A DNA stretch of 64,000 bases from assembly GCA_024225395.1 (NCBI GenBank), contig JAAEMR010000193.1, positions 58,713-122,712 on the forward strand, given 5' to 3'. Under the pieces are notes generated by a model. The model did no database searches, was not told where the DNA came from, and saw only the letters and a list, made by a program, of their open reading frames with translations. The DNA is from Gammaproteobacteria bacterium (GTDB taxonomy: Bacteria > Pseudomonadota > Gammaproteobacteria > GCA-001735895). How positions within the stretch are numbered: the first letter of the stretch is position 1; each line of letters begins with the position of its first letter. Made by a program: the position numbers and the translations under genes. This document shows positions 54,566 through 63,124 of this stretch, piece after piece.

Positions 54566-54943
54566 TTACTGTACCGGCTTAATGAATGGAAAAATATCTG
54601 TTGCGCCTATCACATCTGTAATAACTAAAACTATAAAAACGGCAAGCAATGTTCCACTAGCAGAGGCACCGGCAGGTAAATCAGCTAACTTATGATTTAA
54701 TTCTGAAATCTGCGCATCTGTCATTGCTGCTACACGAATTTCAGCCTGTTGCTGCTCAACGCCCAGATCAACCAGTTGAACTTTAATATCCTGTCTAACC
54801 TGTTCCAGGTTTAATGAAGGCATCGCGGGTAATAATTGTTGTGTACCTACCATACCTGCATTTGCAGTCTGGAAGAACCCCAGGAAGATAAAAATTGAGA
54901 CTGATAAAAAAGTTAATACACGTTGGTTCATCATTGATTTCAC
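54566..54943 (-). CDS. PA2779-family small membrane protein
   Basis: 125 residues with a signal sequence (TFLSVSIFIFLGFFQTANAG), a helical middle containing LNLEQVRQDIKVQLVDLGV and the TDAQISELNHKLADLPAGA segment, then one C-terminal transmembrane helix (GTLLAVFIVLVITDVIGATD) with a short FPF tail. This is the typical PA2779 arrangement, and PA2778 follows 11 bases later. Possibly it is the substrate or membrane partner of the C39-like peptidase: the Leu-Pro-Ala-Gly-Ala segment lies just before the helix. That is speculation from layout. Confidence 0.88.
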   Translation of the reverse strand: MKSMMNQRVLTFLSVSIFIFLGFFQTANAGMVGTQQLLPAMPSLNLEQVRQDIKVQLVDLGVEQQQAEIRVAAMTDAQISELNHKLADLPAGASASGTLLAVFIVLVITDVIGATDIFPFIKPVQ

Positions 54944-55191
54944 CTGTTTTTTCTTAAGTTGATTGAATTTTAGTTACTCTAAAGCGTCAATTTGAATTGA
55001 GCATTTAACAGGAATCATACATTTGAATCAATTCATATCTCATTTTTGGAACCAAAATAAATCCATCAATTCCATCAATTTTAAATGCTTGTTACTACAT
55101 ATTGACCTAACTTCGCGGTGAAAAAGATCTTTAAATTGATTGTTTATTGAGACTCGTTGAGTAGTTACGATGTTACTAACTAAAATTGTAT

Positions 55192-56049
55192 CTAGTCACT
55201 TTTCTTTCTACTGAGCAGCAAATTGATCAATGCCAAAATTGATGTCGTAAATATCAGCAAGAATGAAATCGCATTAATCAGTGGTGTACTGCCATCTCTA
55301 ACTTGTAAATAAAGAGATATTGGCAGCGTAGTATCCGAACCCACCAGAAACAGGGTTGTATTAAAATTTTCAAAACTCATTAAAAAAGCGACTGACCCTG
55401 CACCAATCAAAGCGGGTTTTAAATAAGGAATAGTAATGTAACGAATTACTTCAGGCCGTGTAGCACCCAAATTCAGGGCCGCTTCTTCTAACGATGTATC
55501 AAATTTTTTCAATCGTGCCGAAACAACGAGCATGACAAAAGTAGAGATAAAAGACATTTGACCCAAAACAACCAGGCCAAAACTGGGTCGAAGAATCTCC
55601 AGATCAATCCCTAGTTTTTCTTCAAAATATAAACCGGCACTATTACTGGCCAGTAACAGGGAAATACCCAAAATGACGCCGGGAATAACCAGAGGTGTCA
55701 GAGCCAGAAAAAATAATGGCTGTTTAAATCTAAACTGTTCCTGTTCAAATAGAAATGCGGCCATCGTACCAAGAACTAAAGATAACAGGGAAACCGATAC
55801 CGCTGTTTGTAAACTAACCCAGATTGCATTCAAATTACGGTCATCAAAAAAAACACCGGTACGATGTTCTTCATCGGCAAAAAACCAGTCCAGGGTAAAA
55901 CCTTCCCACGGCAACCCCGGAAAAATAGAATCATTGAAGGCCAGAATACAGGTCACTATCAATGGTGAAAATAAAAATATATAGAAAAGCGACACATAGG
56001 TTATATAGCCATATCGATATGTTTTCCCACTGGGTAATGACCTGATCAA
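55192..56049 (-). CDS. potC: Polyamine ABC transporter permease PotC-like
   Basis: 285 residues, six transmembrane helices, with the permease coupling motif EEAALNLGATRPEVIRYITI (EAA loop) near residue 180. The PotC-like start is YGYITYVSLFYIFLFSPLIV. It forms the inner-membrane channel together with the PotB-like protein, whose gene it overlaps by four bases (ATGA). It is last in the potD-potA-potB-potC-like operon. The 248 bases beyond it, to the PA2779 gene, contain no gene and no obvious terminator hairpin. Confidence 0.88.
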   Translation of the reverse strand: MIRSLPSGKTYRYGYITYVSLFYIFLFSPLIVTCILAFNDSIFPGLPWEGFTLDWFFADEEHRTGVFFDDRNLNAIWVSLQTAVSVSLLSLVLGTMAAFLFEQEQFRFKQPLFFLALTPLVIPGVILGISLLLASNSAGLYFEEKLGIDLEILRPSFGLVVLGQMSFISTFVMLVVSARLKKFDTSLEEAALNLGATRPEVIRYITIPYLKPALIGAGSVAFLMSFENFNTTLFLVGSDTTLPISLYLQVRDGSTPLINAISFLLIFTTSILALINLLLSRKKSD

Positions 56050-56900
56050 CTGAGTGCCCTCGAAAGATTTTGACGAGTTACTCTTAGCCCTATCCAGATG
56101 ATCAGTGTCGATAACACTAACAATAAGAAGCCAAATGCGGCACCCTGATTCCAGTTAAAACTGGCAATAAACTGGTTGTATATTTGCTCAGTAAACCACA
56201 GAGAATTTTTACCACCCATTAAATTAGGCGTCAGGTAATTACCCAATGTCAGCATAAACACCACAATAGAACCCGAGGTAATTCCCGGCATGATATAAGG
56301 GATGACGATATCTCTGATAATGACCAGTTTGCTCGCACCCAGGTCATAGGCTGCTTCAATCAGGCTATCATCAAGACCTTCCAGTGAAGATATCAATGGT
56401 ACCACCATGAATAACATCGAGGTATACACCAAACCCATGATCATACTAATATCGTTGTATAGCATTTCAATCGGTTTATCGATGAGCCCCAGCTCCATCA
56501 GGTAATGGTTGAATACGCCACTCTCACGTAACAGGATCATCCAGCCATAAATTCGCACCAGCTCACTGACCCAGAAAGGAACCAGTAATAAAATGGTGAA
56601 AAAGCCACTGACTTTCAATGACAATACCTTAGTGATATAAAACGCTATGGGGAAAGTTATTATAAACGTCAGTATGGTTGTCAAAATGGCATACATGGCC
56701 GTTCTTAAAAAGGTTAACCAGTATATTTTTTCCGTAAAAAATGCCTGATAGTTAGATAATGACCAGACCATGTCACCCATATCATTTTCTGCCTGAAATG
56801 AGATGAAAAATAGATCCAGATGTGGAAGCACGATAAGCAGAAACAGCCACAGTAATACCGGGGCGAGGAAAATATAAAGAGTAAGGCGACCAGCCATCAC
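56046..56900 (-). CDS. potB: Polyamine ABC transporter permease PotB-like
   Basis: 284 residues with six transmembrane helices. Family blocks are VLLWLFLLIVLPHLDLFFIS, LRTAMYAILTTILTFIITFP, VPFWVSELVRIYGWMILLRE and the EAA loop LIEAAYDLGASKLVIIRDIV. It pairs with the PotC-like permease. The gene starts three bases after the ATPase gene, consistent with one transcript. The alternative is a permease for putrescine (PotH-like) or another cationic solute, since the B and C subunits of these subfamilies are close. Confidence 0.88.
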   Translation of the reverse strand: MMAGRLTLYIFLAPVLLWLFLLIVLPHLDLFFISFQAENDMGDMVWSLSNYQAFFTEKIYWLTFLRTAMYAILTTILTFIITFPIAFYITKVLSLKVSGFFTILLLVPFWVSELVRIYGWMILLRESGVFNHYLMELGLIDKPIEMLYNDISMIMGLVYTSMLFMVVPLISSLEGLDDSLIEAAYDLGASKLVIIRDIVIPYIMPGITSGSIVVFMLTLGNYLTPNLMGGKNSLWFTEQIYNQFIASFNWNQGAAFGFLLLVLSTLIIWIGLRVTRQNLSRALS

Positions 56901-56903
56901 ATT

Positions 56904-57971
56904 TTAAAAGCAGGTGCAGGAATCATTGTAAACACCAACGTCCAGTTTATCCCCAGGTTTGATATGATCAAAACGTTTATCTTGAGGAAGGGCAGCCATA
57001 ATTTCACGAGACGTATTTTCGATAACAGCGAGCAATTTAGTATTGGCACCATCGAATAATACATTTTTCACCACAACACCGAATTTATTTAAATTTTCAG
57101 TATGCTGAGGATTAATCACAATTGATTCGGGGCGAATATACAGTTTACAATTTGTTCCTTTGGCTAAAGAGGTCATAGCTCGTGCAAAAAACTCATGTCC
57201 CATATCCAGTTTTACTTTAAACGGATCAGTGGATGATACTGTCGCATCAAAAGAGTTATTTTCACCGATAAAATCAGCTACAAATCCCGTTCCGGGATGT
57301 GTATATAAATTTTTTGGAGTGTCTATCTGTTCGAATTCACCGTTATTCATCACAGCAACATGATCACTCATTACCAGTGCTTCTGATTGATCGTGTGTTA
57401 TATACACAAATGTAGTGCCCACTTCCTGTTGTAATTTTTTGAGTTCAATTTTCATCTGCTCACGAAGTTTTAAATCGAGAGCACCCAATGGCTCATCCAG
57501 TAATAAAATAGAAGGCTCCAGTATCAGGGCTCGAGCAATAGCTACACGTTGTTTTTGTCCACCTGATAACTGATTGATTTGTTTACTGGCATAGTCGGGT
57601 AAACCCACACGCTCTAATATTGTGCTTACCTGCTTATTGATTTCTGCCTGAGAAACTTTGCGGCGCTTTAAACCAAAAGAAATATTTTCTTTAACATCCA
57701 TCATTGGAAATAAGGACAGATGTTGAAAAATTAGATTAACCGGCCGTAAATTAGGGGGAACGCCTAATACCGATTTTTCACGAATACGGATATCTCCGCT
57801 ACTGGGCTCAAGAAATCCAGCGATCATTCTGAGTAAAGTGGTTTTGCCACAACCCGATGGTCCCAGAATTGAAAAGAAACTTCCCTGTTTCACTTCAAAG
57901 TTTACGTTATCCACAGCCCTGAAGGCGGCGAAATCCCTGACCAGGTTTTCAACTTCCAGGTCATTTGACAT
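56904..57971 (-). CDS. potA: Polyamine ABC transporter ATPase PotA-like
   Basis: 355 residues. The ABC domain shows Walker A GPSGCGKTT, the Q-loop QHLSLFPMM, signature LSGGQKQRV, Walker B LLLDEPLGALD and switch THDQSEAL. A C-terminal TOBE_2 regulatory domain follows (GTNCKLYIRPESIVINPQ). The chain ends in CTCF with two cysteines, which is unusual. It powers import with the PotB/PotC-like pair. It sits 32 bases downstream of the substrate-binding protein gene. Confidence 0.9.
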   Translation of the reverse strand: MSNDLEVENLVRDFAAFRAVDNVNFEVKQGSFFSILGPSGCGKTTLLRMIAGFLEPSSGDIRIREKSVLGVPPNLRPVNLIFQHLSLFPMMDVKENISFGLKRRKVSQAEINKQVSTILERVGLPDYASKQINQLSGGQKQRVAIARALILEPSILLLDEPLGALDLKLREQMKIELKKLQQEVGTTFVYITHDQSEALVMSDHVAVMNNGEFEQIDTPKNLYTHPGTGFVADFIGENNSFDATVSSTDPFKVKLDMGHEFFARAMTSLAKGTNCKLYIRPESIVINPQHTENLNKFGVVVKNVLFDGANTKLLAVIENTSREIMAALPQDKRFDHIKPGDKLDVGVYNDSCTCF

Positions 57972-58003
57972 AGTAACTCCTGATCAGAGATTAACAAAAG
58001 AGG

Positions 58004-59068
58004 CTAATTAGATGCTTTTACTTTATCTAAAATTTTACCTTCGATTGACTCCAGTTTTGCTGGAACAGGTGGATACCAGTTTATGTTATCAATATCAGCT
58101 TCAGAAAAAGAGCGTGAAAAGTTTGCACGAATTTTTGCATCAAGGTGCTCTAAAGCACCCTTAGAGGCTGTTCCGTATTTTTCCTGATTAGTGAAATAAG
58201 CAGCATTTTCAGCTTTCATCATGAAGTTGATCCATTTGTATGCACCATCTACATTCTTTGCTTTTGCAGGAATAGCGAAAGTATCAATCCATCCTAAAGC
58301 ACCACTTTTGGGCGCTATAAAATCGATATCAGGATTTTCTTCATGCAATTTCCAACCACCATTATCCCATGCCATTGCAACATTAACTTCACCACTACGC
58401 ATTAACTCTAACAATGCATCTCCATTGGCATAGTAATTTTTAACCAACCCTTTACCAGCCATCAGATCAGAACCCACACCATTCATTAAATCAGCATAGG
58501 CATTTATATCAGAATATTTTTCAAATGGATCATCACCTTTGGCAAATGCCATGGCTATTAAGGTTGGACGCTTAAGACGGTAGCTAATTCGTCCTGAGTA
58601 AGCAGGATTTAACAGCGCATCATAGTCTCTCGCATAAGGCGCTTTCTTTGTGTTAACCACCAGACCGGAAGTACCATAACAAAAAGGAACCGCATAAGAT
58701 TTACCTTTAACCAGTGTATTCTTTTTAACTGCATCTAGCATGGAAGTAATAATTTGGCCTGATTCAATTTTTGAATAATCGATAGGCTGGTAAATTTTAT
58801 ATTTTTCCTGAACGGAAGAGATACGATCCTGAGAAGGCTGTATCAAGTCGAAACCACTGCCACGTGTAGCACGTAATTTGGCAATCATTTCTTCATTATT
58901 AGAGTATGTCGGCTCTACTTTAATACCTGTTTGCTTTTCAAATTTTTCGACTAATACTTTTGGAGCATAACCGGTCCAGGTCAAGATTTTGAGTGTTTCA
59001 GCAGAAAGGGCAGGGCCCGATGTTGCCACTAATAGGGCTGTTGCAGTGAGCATTCCAGTAAGTTTCAT
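58004..59068 (-). CDS. potD: Periplasmic polyamine-binding protein PotD/PotF-like
   Basis: 354 residues with a signal peptide (ALLVATSGPALSAE). The typical spermidine/putrescine-binding opening is LKILTWTGYAPKVLVEKFEK and QTGIKVEPTYSNNEEMIAKL; the binding pocket region contains GYD-like FDLIQPSQDR, FCYGTSGLVVNT and MAWDNGGWKLHEE. It feeds the membrane complex encoded downstream. First in the operon. A 14-base palindrome lies 23 bases before its start and an FNR box lies 172 bases before it. Ligand (spermidine, putrescine or another amine) cannot be fixed from sequence alone. Confidence 0.85.
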   Translation of the reverse strand: MKLTGMLTATALLVATSGPALSAETLKILTWTGYAPKVLVEKFEKQTGIKVEPTYSNNEEMIAKLRATRGSGFDLIQPSQDRISSVQEKYKIYQPIDYSKIESGQIITSMLDAVKKNTLVKGKSYAVPFCYGTSGLVVNTKKAPYARDYDALLNPAYSGRISYRLKRPTLIAMAFAKGDDPFEKYSDINAYADLMNGVGSDLMAGKGLVKNYYANGDALLELMRSGEVNVAMAWDNGGWKLHEENPDIDFIAPKSGALGWIDTFAIPAKAKNVDGAYKWINFMMKAENAAYFTNQEKYGTASKGALEHLDAKIRANFSRSFSEADIDNINWYPPVPAKLESIEGKILDKVKASN

Positions 59069-59090
59069 TTTTATTTCTCCTGTTTAAGTA

Positions 59091-59104
59091 AAAGTTGCAA
59101 CTTT
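59091..59104. promoter_or_regulatory. Palindrome AAAGTTGCAACTTT before potD
   Basis: A perfect 14-base palindrome 23 bases upstream of the potD-like start, so in the leader or promoter of the polyamine operon on the minus strand. A partly similar AACTTTGCAA follows at 59107-59116. It could be an operator for a dimeric repressor; no regulator gene is adjacent and the consensus is not one I know. Confidence 0.45.
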
Positions 59105-59239
59105 AAACTTTGCAAGGGTTAATTATGTTACATTTTTGATTCAATGAAAGTTGTTTTATATAATATACATCTATATTTATATAATTAATTTAACTTAAGT
59201 ACTAAGTAATCATTTAGGTTAAGATTAACTTTGATTATC

Positions 59240-59253
59240 TTGATACCAATCAA
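59240..59253. promoter_or_regulatory. Perfect FNR/Anr box TTGAT-ACCA-ATCAA
   Basis: An exact FNR consensus, centred at 59246.5. A TATTTC at 59274-59279 would serve as -10 box about 41 bases upstream of a start near 59288, the class II arrangement, giving a leader of about ten bases before the ATG at 59297. That gene has no ribosome site, in agreement with a very short leader. It could also act on the potD promoter at a distance. Confidence 0.7.
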
Positions 59254-59296
59254 TTGCTAAAATTATTGCTGAGTATTTCAGTCTACAAATTCACTT

Positions 59297-60295
59297 ATGT
59301 TTTCAAAATCAATTTTACTCAAGGCCGTTGATCATAAAATCTTAACCGCTAACCAGGTTGATCCCCTGTTTCAATTTATAGTCCAACAGGAATCCAGATC
59401 ACCTGACGGAAACCAGCAAGAACCACTCAGGTTCATTCGTAGCTTTGGTGATGTTTTTATTACTATCGGCATAATCATGCTGGTGCTGGCAATCAATATG
59501 GCTGATTTATCAGGTTATGCTTATTTCATTCCCGCAGCAGGTTTTGTACTGGTTTCCGAGTGGCTGGTTAGAGTAAGAAAACTGGCGTTACCCGGCATAG
59601 CTATTCTGATTGCCATTTTATATTTTGTTAACAAAGCCATTGATTTCAATCATCAGGAAGCCACTACTTTCGGATTGGCAATTCTCAGCCTGACCAGCCT
59701 TATTTATTACCTGCGTTATAAAATGCCTTTCAGTTTGTTACCCCTGGCAATGGGGCTGGTTGCGATTGTTATCATTCAGCTAGGCTGGAATATAGTCGAA
59801 AAACCCGCCATTCTCGCCATTATGGGATTTATTGTTTTTATCGTTGCAATGGTTTTTGATGTATTAGATACCCGGAGAGTGTCACATCTAAGTGACTCTG
59901 CATTCTGGCTACATTTACTGGCTTCACCGCTAATGGTTCACGGTTTAATGTTTTCATTACTGAGCAGCAATGATCAGTGGATTCAATCTATCGATGCTGA
60001 AATCATCATCATTTCATTTTTTATCGGCTTCTTTTTGCTGGCATTGCTGGTTGACCGTCGTGCAATGCTCATCTCTACCCAGCTGTACATGATCTATGCA
60101 GTCACCCAGTTATTACAAAATCAGATAAACGATACGCAAAATGTCCTGATGCTGGTGTTGATGGCTCTCGGTTTGTTCGTATTATTTTTTGGTACTTACT
60201 GGTATCTAGCTCGACGATTTATTTTTGGTTTTCTATCGCAAACCGCTATAAACCGGTTTGTTCCAGATTTAACATTAACTGATGTAAAGCAATAA
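59297..60295 (+). CDS. Multi-pass membrane protein (DUF2157/DUF4401-like)
   Basis: 332 residues: a soluble N-terminal ~50 residues (SKSILLKAVDHKILTANQVD) and then about ten hydrophobic helices, e.g. FGDVFITIGIIMLVLAINMA, LALPGIAILIAILYFVNKAI, LLPLAMGLVAIVIIQLGWNI and VLMLVLMALGLFVLFFGTYW. This N-terminal domain plus helix bundle resembles the DUF2157-type bacterial membrane proteins, which are uncharacterised. It sits alone behind a perfect FNR box, so it may be a membrane protein induced under low oxygen. No ribosome-binding site is visible. Confidence 0.7.
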   Translation: MFSKSILLKAVDHKILTANQVDPLFQFIVQQESRSPDGNQQEPLRFIRSFGDVFITIGIIMLVLAINMADLSGYAYFIPAAGFVLVSEWLVRVRKLALPGIAILIAILYFVNKAIDFNHQEATTFGLAILSLTSLIYYLRYKMPFSLLPLAMGLVAIVIIQLGWNIVEKPAILAIMGFIVFIVAMVFDVLDTRRVSHLSDSAFWLHLLASPLMVHGLMFSLLSSNDQWIQSIDAEIIIISFFIGFFLLALLVDRRAMLISTQLYMIYAVTQLLQNQINDTQNVLMLVLMALGLFVLFFGTYWYLARRFIFGFLSQTAINRFVPDLTLTDVKQ

Positions 60296-60297
60296 AC

Positions 60298-60506
60298 CTC
60301 ACTTTCATAGAGTTCTATTTTAATATTACCGATGCCCCCGTCGATAATGCCGATGAAGTTGTCATCGAATTTACCTCGGTCACTTTATTACCAGACGAAG
60401 GTATTGATACTGATAGTGACCCGGTAACAACATCATTTTTGATTCATTCGCTAATGTTGAAGTGGTAGCAGGTGAAAATACTTACTTTGCTATTGATAAA
60501 ATCTGA
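60298..60506 (+). pseudogene. DUF4382 domain remnant
   Basis: Directly after the membrane-protein gene, the forward strand reads FYFNITDAPVDNADEVVIEF and TSVTLLPDEGIDTDSDPVTT before a stop at 60466. In the next frame DFDSFANVEVVAGENTYFAI continues to a stop at 60504. The ITDAPVDNADEVVIEFTSV core is the start of a DUF4382 domain, found in secreted lipoproteins. There is no start codon or signal peptide, one frameshift, and most of the domain is missing. Confidence 0.65.
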
Positions 60507-60517
60507 TTAATAATCAT

Positions 60518-60547
60518 AAAACAGGGTGACGAGCTTCACCCTGTTTT
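60518..60547. terminator. Strong bidirectional terminator
   Basis: AAAACAGGGTGA (60518-60529) pairs perfectly with TCACCCTGTTTT (60536-60547) around a six-base loop, with A/T runs on both sides, a classical rho-independent terminator in either direction. It ends the AMMECR1-like gene on the minus strand (its stop is the last bases of the stem) and the dead DUF4382 fragment or membrane-protein gene on the plus strand. Confidence 0.9.
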
Positions 60548-61100
60548 ATTCAAAAGACTCCGTTTCATATCGGCTGATCCGAATACTTTCGGACCAGTAA
60601 TTAGCCGATAATCCCGCCTTAATTTTCAAATGCTGTAAAAAATCAGCTGGATTTGGTAATTGCTCCCACACCGATGGCAGGAACGTACCTCGATGATAGC
60701 CTTCCTCCAAAATCAAACCATCGATTCCCGGTTGAATTTTTTCCAGTAAGTCCTGTTCGGATTCAAACTCTACGGCTGTTGAAGGTGTTAATACCGAGAT
60801 ACTTAATGTTAACTGGTTAAATTCTTCATCCTGCAATGGATTAAAGCGTGGATCTCGAAATGCCGCGGAATAGGCATTTTCACACACATCCAGCACCAGG
60901 GGCCGCTGTGCCTCGAGGCTTCCAATACAACCTCTTAACTGATTATCTTTATGTAAAGTCACAAAACAGGCACGCTGCTGTTGTAGCTCATTATCAAAAT
61001 CCTGCACTTTTATCGGTAGAGGTTTTGAGTATCTAAGCCCATTGGATATTGAATCCCGGGCTAATTGTAATAATTGGTTGCGCTGTTGTTGATTGTACAT
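60546..61100 (-). CDS. amrA: AmmeMemoRadiSam system protein A (AMMECR1 family)
   Basis: 184 residues of AMMECR1 fold. The hallmark LRGCIGSLEAQRPLVLDVCE is present, with PFRDPRF-like AAFRDPRFNPLQDEEFNQL and LILEEGYHRGTFLPSVWEQL. The family is shared with archaea and eukaryotes. Members A and B and a radical SAM enzyme occur together. Here A follows B by nine bases on the minus strand, and the radical SAM gene is divergent 69 bases from B. The joint reaction is not established to my knowledge. Confidence 0.93.
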   Translation of the reverse strand: MYNQQQRNQLLQLARDSISNGLRYSKPLPIKVQDFDNELQQQRACFVTLHKDNQLRGCIGSLEAQRPLVLDVCENAYSAAFRDPRFNPLQDEEFNQLTLSISVLTPSTAVEFESEQDLLEKIQPGIDGLILEEGYHRGTFLPSVWEQLPNPADFLQHLKIKAGLSANYWSESIRISRYETESFE

Positions 61101-61109
61101 TTGAACTCT

Positions 61110-61913
61110 TTAGTCGTAAAAAAGGTAAGAGCCATAGCCCACCACGCGATCATGCGAACCCGCCGTATCGCCCGAGTTTCGCAAATCGATAAGATCTGGT
61201 TTTAGTTGATATTTCTTCGCAGCAACCAGTAATCCATTCACCGGGTTTCGCCCACAGGCATCATCATATTGAATTTTTTCGGGGGCCAGACTTAAAATAG
61301 CCTCTGATGTATTTTGATCCTGCACTCGAGCCTCTTCATAACTATGGAAGTGGCTCAAATCGGAACTGACCACTATCAGGGTTTCATCTCCTCCCCATAA
61401 TAATTCCAGAACTTCTGCCACCTGATTAGCCGGGCAATCACCCACCACTAATGGAACCAGGATAAAATCATTCAAAATGGTTTGCAGAAAGGGTAGCTGT
61501 ACTTCAAGGCTATGTTCAAATTCATGAGCCTTATCAAGTTGCTGAACCTGCGGTAGATTCTCTATCAGGTTAATCGAAGCACGATCAATTTTAATACTAC
61601 CCATCGGCATTTCATATTCATTCGCAGAATTTGTAGCCACACCATGAAAGCCCACCCGGTGCGAAGGCCCCAGCAATATTACTCGTTGTATCTGCTCTGA
61701 GTGTTGTTGCAGACTTTTGTAAGCAGTTGCAGCGACGGGGCCGGAATAGATGAAACCGGCGTGAGGAACGATCACTGCTTTAATATGGTTTGATGAAACA
61801 GGTTTTACCCGATTCAAAAAATCTACAACCTGATTGGCTAGTTGCTCTGACTCAGCAGGATAAAACTGCCCGGCTACAGCGGGATGTCTTGTTAAACTCT
61901 GATTCGAAAACAT
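61110..61913 (-). CDS. amrB: AmmeMemoRadiSam system protein B (MEMO family)
   Basis: 267 residues of the MEMO1 family, related to class III extradiol dioxygenases. Visible blocks are RHPAVAGQFYPAESEQLANQ, the metal-site-like VPHAGFIYSGPVAATAYKSL, LLGPSHRVGFHG, HEFEHSLEVQLPFLQ, VSSDLSHFHSYEEARVQD and CGRNPVNGLLVAA. The histidines at HAG, SHR, HSLE and SHFH correspond to the metal pocket. First gene of the A/B pair, divergent from the radical SAM partner. Confidence 0.93.
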   Translation of the reverse strand: MFSNQSLTRHPAVAGQFYPAESEQLANQVVDFLNRVKPVSSNHIKAVIVPHAGFIYSGPVAATAYKSLQQHSEQIQRVILLGPSHRVGFHGVATNSANEYEMPMGSIKIDRASINLIENLPQVQQLDKAHEFEHSLEVQLPFLQTILNDFILVPLVVGDCPANQVAEVLELLWGGDETLIVVSSDLSHFHSYEEARVQDQNTSEAILSLAPEKIQYDDACGRNPVNGLLVAAKKYQLKPDLIDLRNSGDTAGSHDRVVGYGSYLFYD

Positions 61914-61982
61914 AGTAATTTCATTCCCATGTCTGGCAGATTCTATGAAATTAGTATAGTGTCATTACTGGAGATATGAAAC

Positions 61983-63092
61983 ATGAATACTAAATCAATC
62001 GAAAATAATCTCAACAACACTACTGTTGCTACCCGCTACTGGCATTCTATCGATAAGAACAGGGTGCAGTGTGATTTATGCCCTCGTTTTTGCAAATTGA
62101 AAGAAGGTCAGAGAGGCCTGTGTTTTATTCGCGCAAATCAGGGGAATAAAATAGTGCTCACTTCTTATGGTAGATCCAGCGGGTTCTGCGTAGATCCTAT
62201 CGAAAAGAAGCCACTCAATCATTTCCTGCCCGGTACAGCTGTATTCAGTTTTGGTACTGCCGGTTGCAATCTCTCCTGCAAATTCTGTCAAAACTGGGAT
62301 ATCAGTAAATCACGGGAAATTGACACACTGGCCGATAATGCCAGCCCGTTACAGATCGCAACTACCGCTGATGAACTGGGCTGCCGTTCGGTTGCTTTTA
62401 CCTATAATGATCCTGTCATCTTTCACGAATACGCTATCGATGTAGCACAAGCCTGTCATCAGAAAAATATTAAAACCGTCGCAGTTACTGCCGGGTATAT
62501 CTGTCCGGAGCCCCGCATAGAATTTTTTAAATACATGGATGCTGTAAATGTGGATTTGAAAGCTTTTACCGATGACTTTTATCAGCACATGACAGGCAGT
62601 CATCTTCAACCCGTACTGGATACTCTTATTTACCTGAAACAGAAAACTGATGTCTGGGTAGAATTAACCACTTTACTCATTCCGGGTAAAAATGATTCTG
62701 CTGAAGAACTGGATGCCATGACTAAGTGGGTCGTCAAAAACCTCGGCGCCGATGTTCCCATGCACTTCACCGCTTATCACCCCGATTATAAAGTTCTGGA
62801 TATTCCTGCAACGCCAGCTCAAACCTTGTCACTGGCTCGTGATATTGCACTAAAAAATGGTGTCCGTTATGCCTACACCGGGAATATTCACGATAAAAAA
62901 GGCGAAAGTACTTATTGCCACAACTGTGGACACATTTTGATCGGTCGTGACTGGTATGAATTATCTGAATGGAATTTATCTAAAGATGGACACTGTTCAA
63001 ATTGTGGCAGTTTATGTTCAGGCTTTTTTGAGTCATCACCCGGTCACTGGGGTGCTAAACGACAAGTTGTTCGAATGAATTTTAATAATTAA
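61983..63092 (+). CDS. amrS: AmmeMemoRadiSam system radical SAM enzyme
   Basis: 369 residues. The radical-SAM cluster motif is C95NLSC99KFC102QNW, with upstream cysteine set CDLCPRFCKLKEGQRGLC, as in PflA-like activating enzymes. SAM-binding parts VAFTYNDPVIFHEYAID and VNVDLKAFTDDFY follow. The C-terminus has two further Cys pairs (YCHNCGHIL, HCSNCGSLC), probably a metal-binding knuckle. It is divergent from the A and B genes, so the three share a 69-base promoter region. The substrate is unknown. Confidence 0.93.
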   Translation: MNTKSIENNLNNTTVATRYWHSIDKNRVQCDLCPRFCKLKEGQRGLCFIRANQGNKIVLTSYGRSSGFCVDPIEKKPLNHFLPGTAVFSFGTAGCNLSCKFCQNWDISKSREIDTLADNASPLQIATTADELGCRSVAFTYNDPVIFHEYAIDVAQACHQKNIKTVAVTAGYICPEPRIEFFKYMDAVNVDLKAFTDDFYQHMTGSHLQPVLDTLIYLKQKTDVWVELTTLLIPGKNDSAEELDAMTKWVVKNLGADVPMHFTAYHPDYKVLDIPATPAQTLSLARDIALKNGVRYAYTGNIHDKKGESTYCHNCGHILIGRDWYELSEWNLSKDGHCSNCGSLCSGFFESSPGHWGAKRQVVRMNFNN

Positions 63093-63124
63093 TTCTCCAC
63101 AATAATTTTACCCGGAGAAAATAA

